Shown: positions 1 to 6,120 of the stretch, piece by piece
Position numbering within the stretch: position 1 is the stretch's first letter
Layout of the letters: each line of letters opens with the position of its first letter
DNA from: Deltaproteobacteria bacterium
Lineage (GTDB): Bacteria > Myxococcota > Myxococcia > Myxococcales > 40CM-4-68-19
DNA: 8,224 nt
Assembly: GCA_018266095.1 (NCBI GenBank)
Contig: JAFEBC010000837.1
Location: forward strand, 1 to 8,224
Direction: 5' to 3'
The notes under the pieces: model-generated
Told to the model about the DNA's origin: nothing
Databases searched by the model: none
The model's input: only the letters and a program-made list of their open reading frames with translations
Made by a program: the position numbers and the translations under genes

Positions 1-235
1 AGAGCACGATGGCCTTGGTCCAGCCGCCCACCTCGCGGGTGGCAGCGTGCGTCCCGACCGCCTTGTCGATGAACTTGTAGAGCGCCTCACAGGCCGCGCA
101 CACGCGGTATTCCTCTGAGGGAATCAAGGGATGCGGCTTGGTCAGCCCTGGGGCAAAGACCAAGATGACGGAGACAGGCGCGGTGAACGATCCGGTCCGG
201 CGGCAGTGTCGGCAGATCAAATCGCTGGCGTCCAT
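1..235 (-). CDS. Unrecognised protein with two CxxC pairs (partial, 3' end outside window)
   Basis: Reading the minus strand from ATG at 235-233 gives 78 codons without a stop before the left edge, so the C-terminus is missing. The start is well fixed: an in-frame TGA lies only five codons upstream (248-250), and GAGAGG sits 8 nt before the ATG as a ribosome binding site. The visible part has CRHC at residues 8-11 and CAAC at 46-49, separated by a short mostly non-polar and beta-like stretch, which fits a four-cysteine zinc-ribbon-like site (inference). After the second pair comes a helical-looking segment (residues 50-60) and then a Gly/Trp-containing stretch. I do not recognise the family and name no function. 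The gene is divergent from the U32 gene, with about 260 bp between the two starts. Confidence 0.6.
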   Translation of the reverse strand, partial: MDASDLICRHCRRTGSFTAPVSVILVFAPGLTKPHPLIPSEEYRVCAACEALYKFIDKAVGTHAATREVGGWTKAIVL

Positions 236-319
236 GGCGGCATCCTCTCAATCAGTGAATCGACTCGTCTCTCGCCTCCTGAAGAACTTCTCGACCCGCC
301 GGGTGACCACTGCTGGCGG

Positions 320-356
320 CACTGTCTTGAACACAGTGTAAAGCGGCACTTTCAAT
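320..356. promoter_or_regulatory. Possible promoter/operator region upstream of the U32 gene
   Basis: The 261-bp gap between the divergent starts at 235 and 497 contains no convincing gene. It holds an inverted repeat CACTGT-N7-ACAGTG (320-325 and 333-338). A weak plus-strand promoter overlaps it: TTGAAC at 327-332 and TTCAAT at 351-356 with an 18-nt spacer, each four of six matches to the sigma-70 consensus. GCGGCACT also occurs twice (316-323 and 343-350). If used, this promoter would leave a leader of about 130 nt before 497. All of this is pattern matching by eye and is weak. Confidence 0.2.
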
Positions 357-496
357 CGCGCCAGAGACACACGGCCCTACATGTGTTTCCGCGGGTCCTG
401 CTCCCATTCTGTAGGACGAACCGCGGCCGCGCGAATTCCCTTCCCAGTCTGTTGCAGGGCTTGCGCCAGTGCGCCTGTGTGTGACATTCGGGCCCC

Positions 497-3145
497 ATGT
501 CGACGATGTTGGCCAAGCCGGAGTTGCTCGCGCCTGCCGGGGATGAGGAGTCGCTCAAGGCCGCCGTGGCCGCGGGCGCGGACGCGGTCTACTTCGGGCT
601 GCGCGGCGGGTTCAATGCGCGGGCGCGGGCGGACAACATCGCGGTCGAGGATCTGCCGCGCGTGTTCGACTATCTGCACGCGCGCGGCGTGCAGGGGTTC
701 GTGACGTTCAACACGCTCGTGTTCGACAAGGAGCTGCCCGTCGCCGAGGAGGCCCTGGCGGCGCTGGCGAAGGCGAACGCGGACGCGATCATCGTGCAGG
801 ACCTGGGCGCGGCGCGGCTGGCGAAGGCGATCTGTCCTGAGCTGTCCTTGCACGCGTCGACGCAGATGACGGTGAGCTCGGCCGAGGGCGCCGAGATCGC
901 GAAGGCGCTGGGCATCACGCGCGTGGTGCTGCCGCGCGAGCTGTCGATCGAGGAGATTCGCACCTTCGCCAAAGGCACCGACCTGGAGCTGGAAGTCTTC
1001 GTGCACGGCGCGCTCTGCGTGAGCTGGTCGGGGCAGTGTTTGACGAGCGAGGCCCTGCAGTCGCGCAGCGCGAATCGCGGGCAGTGCGCGCAGAGCTGCC
1101 GCTTGCCGTACGAGCTGCTCCTCGATGGCGCGCGCACGACGCCGCGGGGGGACGATCAGCTCAAGTATCTGCTCTCGCCCAAGGACCTCGCGGCCTACGA
1201 CCTGCTCCCTGAGCTCATCGACGCGGGCGTGACGTGCTTCAAGATCGAGGGCCGCATGAAGGGGCCCGAGTACGTGGCGAATGTGGTCGACAAGTACCGG
1301 CGCGCGCTCGACGCGGCGGTCGAGAAGCGCGCGTATCCGCTCTCGGCGCACGATGAAGAGGACCTTCGCTACAGCTTCTCGCGCAGCTTCAGCCATGGGT
1401 TCCTGAAGGGCTCGGATCACCAGCACCTCGTGCACGGGCTGTTCCCGGGGCACCGCGGCGTGCTCGTCGGGCGCGTGGACGAGGTGTCGGCGCGCGCGGG
1501 GCACGTGTTCGTGCAGCCGGAGGCGATCGGCGAGAACGGCGCGCCTGCGTCGCACGGCTCGAACAATTCGAACGGTCGTGCGGATTCCTCCGAGGGGCTG
1601 CACGGAGTTCCGCGCGGAGAGCTGGCGCGCCCGACGCTCAAGGCCGGCGATCGCATCCTCTTCGACCAGGGCAAGCCCGAGGACGACGAGCCGCGCGGCG
1701 GGCTGCACGCGTGCGATGTGCTGCCGGATGGGCGCCTGAAGCTGGTGTTCGGCACGAGCCGCGACGAGGGCTCGGGGCCGGATCTGCGCCTGGTGAAGGT
1801 CGGCGACGTGGTCTGGAAGGCCAAGGACGCCGAGGTGACGCGGCAGATGAAGCGCATCGCGGCGCAGGAGCGGAAGGTCGATCTCGCGCTCACGGTGCAC
1901 GGCGCGCTGAATGCACCGCTCAAGGTCACCGCGCGCGACGCGCTGGGCCGCACGGCGGAAGCGCAGAGCTCGATGCCGCTGCAAGCGGCGCTGGGCAAGC
2001 CGCTGCACGAGAACCTCCTGCGCGAGAAGTTGGGCGCGTTCGGCGAGACGCCGTTCGCCCTGCGCACGATGACGGTGGAGATCGATGGCGCGCTGGCGAT
2101 GCCGCCCTCGGAGTTGAAGCGGCTGCGGCGCGCGCTGACGGACGCGCTCGAGGGACAGAAGCCGCCGATGGCCAAACGGTCGGTGACGACGGGCCATGAA
2201 CTCGACGCGGTGGTGCCGCCGATCGCGCGCGTGTCGGGTGGCGGCGAACGGGCGCCGAAGCTGGTGCCGCTCTTGCGCACGCAGGCGCAGGTCGAGGCGG
2301 CGCTGAAGCTCGCGGACGAATTGGGCATCGACGAGGTCGAGCTCGACTTCATGGAGCTCGTGGGCCTGGGCGTCGCCGTGGAGACGGTGCGAGCGGCGAA
2401 GAAGCGCGCCATCGTGGCCACGCCGCGCGTGCAGAAGCCGGGCGAAGAGGGCTACGACCACCGCTTCGAGCGGCTGCGGCCGGATGGAATCCTGGCGCGT
2501 CACCTGGGCGCGCTCGATCACTTCCTGCGCGAGGCGCGGGCGGGCGTGGTGCGGCCCGAGGGCTTCGTGGTGCGCGGCGATTTTTCTCTCAACGCCACCA
2601 ATGCGCTGACGGCGCGGACGCTCTTGGCGCTGGGCCTGGACACGCTCACGCCCGCGTACGACCTGGACCTCGCGCAGCTCCTGGATCTCGTGCGCGGCGT
2701 GCCCGCGGAGCGGCTGGAAGTGACGCTGCACCAGCACCTGCCGCTGTACCACACGGAGCACTGCCTCTACGCGCACACGCTCTCGAACGGCGCGGACTTC
2801 CGCACGTGCGGGCGGCCCTGCGAGAAGCACTTGCTCCAGCTCCAGGACCACACGCAGCTCGCGCATCCCATCATCGTGGACGTGGGCTGCCGCAACACGG
2901 TCTTCAACGCGCGGGCGCAGAGCGCGGCGAGCTGTTTCCCGCAGCTCCATGAGGCGGGCGTGCGGCGGTATCGCGTGGAGCTCGTGCGCGAGACGGCCGA
3001 GGAGACGGCGATGGTGCTGCGGGCGTACGCGGCGCTCCTGCAGGGCAAGCGGGAGGCGCGCGCCGTGGTGCGGGAGATCGGCGCGCTCGAGCGGTACGGG
3101 GTCACGGCGGGCACGCTGGTCGTGGTCACGCGGGCGGCGGGCTAG
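497..3145 (+). CDS. U32-family protein with DUF3656, RlhA/YdcP-like, 882 aa
   Basis: Probable prephenate/Fe-S-dependent RNA hydroxylase related to RlhA (YdcP), which hydroxylates a cytidine of 23S rRNA; databases often label this family 'peptidase U32' or collagenase, a historical name. Residues 1-320 are the U32 barrel: it opens with KPELLAPAG and a GADAVYFG motif, and carries the near-canonical family signature around residues 166-184 (EVFVHGALC...GQC) with cysteines C174, C181, C197 and C201, suited to an Fe-S cluster. Residues about 459-552 match DUF3656 (pattern LGxTPF...PPSELKRLRR). Residues about 590-882 look like a second, degenerate U32-type half with C756, C771, C775 and C798 (HC...CGRPC...GCRNT). 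It is longer than E. coli RlhA (about 650 aa). Starts at 497 and 506 are both possible; neither has a clear ribosome binding site. The gene ends in a TAG that overlaps the stop of the convergent toxin gene. Family assignment is firm; the RNA target is inference, and a different U32 substrate is possible. Confidence 0.93.
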   Translation: MSTMLAKPELLAPAGDEESLKAAVAAGADAVYFGLRGGFNARARADNIAVEDLPRVFDYLHARGVQGFVTFNTLVFDKELPVAEEALAALAKANADAIIVQDLGAARLAKAICPELSLHASTQMTVSSAEGAEIAKALGITRVVLPRELSIEEIRTFAKGTDLELEVFVHGALCVSWSGQCLTSEALQSRSANRGQCAQSCRLPYELLLDGARTTPRGDDQLKYLLSPKDLAAYDLLPELIDAGVTCFKIEGRMKGPEYVANVVDKYRRALDAAVEKRAYPLSAHDEEDLRYSFSRSFSHGFLKGSDHQHLVHGLFPGHRGVLVGRVDEVSARAGHVFVQPEAIGENGAPASHGSNNSNGRADSSEGLHGVPRGELARPTLKAGDRILFDQGKPEDDEPRGGLHACDVLPDGRLKLVFGTSRDEGSGPDLRLVKVGDVVWKAKDAEVTRQMKRIAAQERKVDLALTVHGALNAPLKVTARDALGRTAEAQSSMPLQAALGKPLHENLLREKLGAFGETPFALRTMTVEIDGALAMPPSELKRLRRALTDALEGQKPPMAKRSVTTGHELDAVVPPIARVSGGGERAPKLVPLLRTQAQVEAALKLADELGIDEVELDFMELVGLGVAVETVRAAKKRAIVATPRVQKPGEEGYDHRFERLRPDGILARHLGALDHFLREARAGVVRPEGFVVRGDFSLNATNALTARTLLALGLDTLTPAYDLDLAQLLDLVRGVPAERLEVTLHQHLPLYHTEHCLYAHTLSNGADFRTCGRPCEKHLLQLQDHTQLAHPIIVDVGCRNTVFNARAQSAASCFPQLHEAGVRRYRVELVRETAEETAMVLRAYAALLQGKREARAVVREIGALERYGVTAGTLVVVTRAAG
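1551..1612. repeat. Tandem imperfect palindromes inside the U32 gene
   Basis: Two hairpin-forming elements lie head to tail in frame. The first (1551-1582) has nested arms CGCACG/CGTGCG and TCGAA/TTCGA around a CAA loop, 11 pairs in all. The second (1581-1612) pairs CGGA and CTCCG with CGGAG and TCCG around a 10-nt loop, 9 pairs. The segment encodes residues 352-372, a Ser/Asn/Gly-rich stretch (SHGSNNSNGRADSS...) that falls between the U32 barrel and DUF3656 and looks like an inserted surface loop. It could be a small palindromic element fixed in the gene, or just a loop with chance symmetry. Confidence 0.4.
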
Positions 3146-3972
3146 GCGTCGAACTCGGCCCCAGGATCGACCAATTGGCGAACGCGCTTGTCGAGTTCTT
3201 GAAACATGTCAACGACCTGCCTGGCTAGCAATGCATCAGCCTCAGTGTCGAACAGATTGGCCTCTGCGACGACATCCTTGACGCCAGCTGACTCAACGGT
3301 CTCAAAGAGTTGTCTGAGTTCACTCAGGACTTGTCGGCCTAAGGGAGGCCGCTTGGCGAAGGATTGCGCCACCTGCTGTAGGCCAACTTGTGCCACGTAC
3401 ACGAACGCGTCGAAAGCGTCCTTGGGCTTGGACCGCAGTCGCAGGCTCGCGTAAGCCTTGAGGGAGAGAAAACCGAGCGCGTCTGGCAGTCGAACCTCCA
3501 GGACCTTGTTCTCTGGGAGGCGAACCACGAGACGTTCACAGCAGGTCGTTGCAGCGTACGCACGCGGCAGCGAAGTCATCGGCGTCGTCCGACCTTTGCT
3601 CGGAGTGTCCTCGGGTGCAAAGAGGTCCACCTGCATTGTGAGAAGTGGCGTGACTTTGAACCAACGCGTATCAGGCTGCCCTCTCGTGAAGCCGTGCTGC
3701 TTCATCACGTCAGAGAGAAGGTCCTCGTGCTGCCGATCGGTCTCCGCCTCTGGGAGCTCAACCAGCAGGTCTGGTTCCATGCTGTATCCACGTTCGACAT
3801 TGACTCCGGTTTCGCCCGCGATGTGGATTCGCCCCGATCCGGTATTGGCTTTGTTCCAGACGGCAATCACTTGGCCGCCAATCAGAACGACGTCCAGCCC
3901 GATGCTGGCGAATCCCAGCAGCAGTCGTCGCAGTTCATCAAGGACGAGTTCGAACTTGGCTTCATCATCCAT
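3142..3972 (-). CDS. AbiEii-like nucleotidyltransferase (putative type IV toxin), 276 aa
   Basis: Likely the toxin half of an AbiE-type toxin-antitoxin or abortive-infection pair; family members transfer nucleotides to a cellular target such as tRNA. Visible motifs in order: LIGG at residues 30-33 (the glycine pair of the nucleotidyltransferase fold), an acidic segment SMEPDLLVEL at 64-73, a third acidic residue in QVDLF (D116), and a motif-IV-like block at about 163-190 with K172, R180 and KPKDAFD (182-188), typical of AbiEii proteins. The classic D-[ILV]-[DE] pair is altered here (D68-L-L). The frame stays open 79 codons further upstream, but that part overlaps the antitoxin gene and is not family-like. 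ATG at 3972-3970 lies in GCGATGGATGATGA, 8 nt inside the antitoxin's end, implying translational coupling. The stop (3142-3144) shares CTAG with the U32 stop. Lower GC than flanking genes suggests transfer. A nucleotidyltransferase of other function is the main alternative. Confidence 0.75.
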   Translation of the reverse strand: MDDEAKFELVLDELRRLLLGFASIGLDVVLIGGQVIAVWNKANTGSGRIHIAGETGVNVERGYSMEPDLLVELPEAETDRQHEDLLSDVMKQHGFTRGQPDTRWFKVTPLLTMQVDLFAPEDTPSKGRTTPMTSLPRAYAATTCCERLVVRLPENKVLEVRLPDALGFLSLKAYASLRLRSKPKDAFDAFVYVAQVGLQQVAQSFAKRPPLGRQVLSELRQLFETVESAGVKDVVAEANLFDTEADALLARQVVDMFQELDKRVRQLVDPGAEFDA

Positions 3973-5089
3973 CGCTAGCCGCCGATTTCGCGAGCGACGC
4001 CGTGAAGGTTTCGACGAGGGCATCTGACTGGTCTCGCCCTCGTCCCCCCAGGCGCGCAAGGTCGACAGCGAGTTGGGGAAGCGATACTCCCAGCCCGTAG
4101 TCCAGTGTGCGATTTCCGGCATAGAGACCGAAGGCGTCTGTCGCTTCCGAGGGACTTGGGCGGAGAATGAGGAAGTTTGATGGTGTGGTCTTTCGAAGCT
4201 GGAGCGCACTCACCACGGGCCGGACATCGCCGGACAAGTAGCAGGCGTGAGGCAACGCAGTGGCAAATACCTCTTGAGGCAACAGTCCGCTCGCAAGGGT
4301 GAACACACCGCGCTGATTGCTGCTCTCCCAGGCGAGACGCGCGCGGTCGAGCGCGGCAGGACTGGTTGAGGGTGCGTTCCATGCGTCGGCCTCGAGTGGC
4401 TGATGGGCAGACGCCAGGATCCACGCGCTGAGGAGCCGCGCGGGCTGATGCGCCACAAAGCCGGCTCGCGGAGACGTTCGCAGCAGCAGGCCTTCACGCT
4501 GCAAACCGACAAGGACACCGTGGGCGTACGCGTAGCTCACTTGGGTTGCGAGCGCCGCAGCGCGGGCAGTGAAGGGCCGGAAGGGACGCGAGAGAAAGAA
4601 GCGAATGAGGCGCGTCGCACGATTGGCAAAGAGGGGGACGTCGGATGGGCGAGCGCTCTTGTCCTTTCCGACGACGCGGACGAAGGTCTGGCCGGCGTGG
4701 ACGATCACTGTCCCGCGCGTGTCTATGAGCGCGAGGCCGCGCCTATCACATGCTTCAATCAGCCCTGCGGAGGCTGCGTAGGTCAGGACCGCAAGGATCG
4801 GTGGGGAAGACGGTCGACGCAAGGCCTTCAATCGAGCCGCGCATACGTCAGCGATGGACAACAGGTACTCATGCGCCTGCGGAATATCGGGAGCAAGGAG
4901 CCGTGCCTGATGAAGGATTGCGAGCGAAGGGACCGGGGTCAGCCCCGACATGATGGCGAGGGTAACCACTGCTTCGCCGCCGCGACCAACTCGGGGCAAC
5001 TCAAACGTCTCCAAGCGCTCCAACTGGAGCTGCGCGGGGGCCCTGGCGAAAGCGGTCTCAAGAATCTTATTTTGACTGATTTTTTCCAT
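3965..5089 (-). CDS. AbiEi-like winged-helix antitoxin/regulator, 374 aa
   Basis: Probable antitoxin and autoregulator of the adjacent nucleotidyltransferase gene. Residues about 95-140 (ending in LIDTRGTVIVHAG...) resemble the degenerate nuclease-like N-terminal part of long AbiEi proteins, where a 'fiDlaGN' strand is common. Residues about 158-222 form a winged helix-turn-helix (RFFLSRPFRPFTARAAALAT ... LQREGLLLR ... ARLLSAW), expected to bind DNA upstream of its own gene. Residues about 258-360 match the C-terminal AbiEi antitoxin domain (PF09952-like): ...SNFLILRP..., then VSLPQLAVDLARLGGRGRDQSDALVE, the 'vs..Q.ylDL...ggRG.ea' pattern. The family call comes from recalled patterns, not a search. 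The ATG at 5089 precedes an AT-rich start region (EKISQNKI) with only a weak ribosome binding site. The last codons overlap the toxin start by 8 nt (3965-3972), and the order antitoxin then toxin is the usual one for AbiE. Confidence 0.75.
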   Translation of the reverse strand: MEKISQNKILETAFARAPAQLQLERLETFELPRVGRGGEAVVTLAIMSGLTPVPSLAILHQARLLAPDIPQAHEYLLSIADVCAARLKALRRPSSPPILAVLTYAASAGLIEACDRRGLALIDTRGTVIVHAGQTFVRVVGKDKSARPSDVPLFANRATRLIRFFLSRPFRPFTARAAALATQVSYAYAHGVLVGLQREGLLLRTSPRAGFVAHQPARLLSAWILASAHQPLEADAWNAPSTSPAALDRARLAWESSNQRGVFTLASGLLPQEVFATALPHACYLSGDVRPVVSALQLRKTTPSNFLILRPSPSEATDAFGLYAGNRTLDYGLGVSLPQLAVDLARLGGRGRDQSDALVETFTASLAKSAASDG

Positions 5090-5146
5090 TTTCCGGGAAT
5101 CCCAACATCTGCGATGCTCTCAGATGTCTCGATATCAGTCAATATA
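5072..5146 (-). promoter_or_regulatory. Nested inverted repeats and promoter candidates in front of the AbiEi-like gene
   Basis: Two perfect inverted repeats are nested around the antitoxin start. The outer arms are TTGACTGAT (5072-5080) and ATCAGTCAA (5134-5142); the left arm covers codons 4-6 of the gene. The inner arms are ACATCTG (5105-5111) and CAGATGT (5121-5127) with a 9-nt spacer that itself has two more pairs. On the minus strand TTGACT (5142-5137) resembles a -35 box, with a weak GAGCAT 17 nt further on, and TATATT (5146-5141) resembles a -10 box. AbiEi proteins are known to bind inverted repeats in their own promoter, so an autoregulatory operator is the natural reading. Which element is the operator and which the promoter is inference. 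Confidence 0.45.
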
Positions 5147-5350
5147 GACGCCCGGACCAATGGGCACACTTTGGAAGTGGTTGCGCGCTGACGAGGAAAG
5201 TTCCTACGACAGCCCTGCCGTGAACCGCGCGCGGCGTCGACTTGGGCTCGCGCGGGCGCACGCTCGCAACCTCTCGGACTCACAGCCCTTCGCAGACATG
5301 GCACCGCCCTTGCTCATGGGCCACGGCGTTCACTCCACGAAAGGAACGCC

Positions 5351-6055
5351 ATGAAGACCCGCGTCATCACCGCCGTCCTGGCACTCGCCGCACTCTCGTT
5401 GTCCGCCTGCGACGAGGAGCCGAGCGCGTCCATCAGCACCACGGGCCTCAAGCTGAACGCGCACGTGACCGTAAACGAGGACGGCTCCGACGTGTTCATG
5501 TCGGTCGACAAGCCGGGCTCGGCCTGGGACACGGACTACACGCTCTCCGGGAGCGACTCGCTGTGGATCGACCTGAGCGGCGGCCGCAAGCAGGTCGACG
5601 ACGGCGCACTGTTCGGCGGGTATTGGACGAAGTTCGACGGCGACGAGCTGCCCTCGACGGTGCAGGTCGGGTTCTCGCGCTCGGGCGCTGACATGAACGC
5701 GACCGTGCCCATGCCGCAGAAGTTCGCGCTGCTCGCGCCCGCGATCCAGAGCACGTGGAGCCGCTCGCAGCCGCTCACGCTGCGCTGGACCTCGCCTGCC
5801 AGAGATTCGGTCCAGATCACCGTAACGGGTGACTGCATCGAGCAAGCGCAGTTCGACGTGCAAGTCCCCGAGAGCGGCACGTTCACCGTCCCCGCGGGCA
5901 GCCTCCACACCGCGGCCGCGTATCCGGCGTCGGCCACGTGCTGGATGGCGGTCGGCATCTCGCGCATCCAGCAGTCGGTCACGCCCGCGCCCTTTGTCGG
6001 CGGCACCCTCATCGGCGAGCGCAACGAGCGGTTCCTCTTGTCCAGCTCGCAGTAG
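5351..6055 (+). CDS. Putative lipoprotein, 234 aa, unknown function
   Basis: The N-terminus is a clear lipoprotein signal: KTR at 2-4, a hydrophobic stretch to residue 17 and the lipobox LSAC at 17-20, so C20 would be lipidated. D21 follows; in E. coli an Asp at +2 keeps lipoproteins in the inner membrane, but the rule may not hold here. The mature part (about 214 aa) is rich in Ser, Thr and Asp with alternating beta-like segments. Residues about 128-215 look like an immunoglobulin-like beta sandwich (SQPLTLRWTSP ... VQITVTGDC ... GTFTVPAG) with C162 and C197 as a possible disulfide. The end, PFVGGTLIGERNERFLL, is a C-terminal strand pattern. The start is backed by AAGGA a few bases upstream. 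No enzyme motif is visible. The gene stops with a duplicated stop (see 6048-6069), and the EAL-HDOD gene follows after 65 bp. Confidence 0.85.
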   Translation: MKTRVITAVLALAALSLSACDEEPSASISTTGLKLNAHVTVNEDGSDVFMSVDKPGSAWDTDYTLSGSDSLWIDLSGGRKQVDDGALFGGYWTKFDGDELPSTVQVGFSRSGADMNATVPMPQKFALLAPAIQSTWSRSQPLTLRWTSPARDSVQITVTGDCIEQAQFDVQVPESGTFTVPAGSLHTAAAYPASATCWMAVGISRIQQSVTPAPFVGGTLIGERNERFLLSSSQ

Positions 6056-6069
6056 CCCGCGCAGTAGCC
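6048..6069 (+). repeat. 12-bp tandem duplication carrying two in-frame stop codons
   Basis: CGCAGTAGCC occurs at 6048-6057 and again at 6060-6069, a period of 12 nt. Both copies place CAG TAG in the lipoprotein frame, so a backup stop (6065-6067) follows the real one (6053-6055) four codons later. It looks like a small slippage duplication. Confidence 0.5.
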
Positions 6070-6120
6070 GCTTTGCCTACATCGAGCCCCTGGGTCCGCC
6101 TGAGGTAGCATCGGCGGCTC

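Noticed and set aside
275..280. AGGAGG on the minus strand as a ribosome binding site
   Set aside because: No start codon with an open frame lies at a useful distance; the ATG at 235 is 40 nt away and has its own GAGAGG.
422..439. NotI- and EcoRI-like sites close together, suggesting a cloning adaptor
   Set aside because: The spacing differs from common adaptors and the flanks continue as ordinary genomic sequence; chance in GC-rich DNA.
131..484. Plus-strand frames of 117 and 67 codons near the left end
   Set aside because: They overlap the CxxC gene on the other strand and the gap, with no ribosome binding site or family-like sequence.
377..2950. 857-codon minus-strand open frame opposite the U32 gene
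   Set aside because: It is extremely Arg/His/Gln/Leu-rich without domains and mirrors the codon bias of the clear U32 gene; a shadow of high third-position GC.
3973..4209. 79-codon N-terminal extension of the nucleotidyltransferase frame
   Set aside because: It lies wholly inside the antitoxin gene in another frame, is Ser/Arg-rich and unlike the family; ATG at 3972 with an 8-nt overlap is the better start.
4403..5191. 262-codon plus-strand frame opposite the AbiEi-like gene
   Set aside because: The minus-strand protein has recognisable winged-helix and antitoxin-domain patterns; the plus-strand translation has none.
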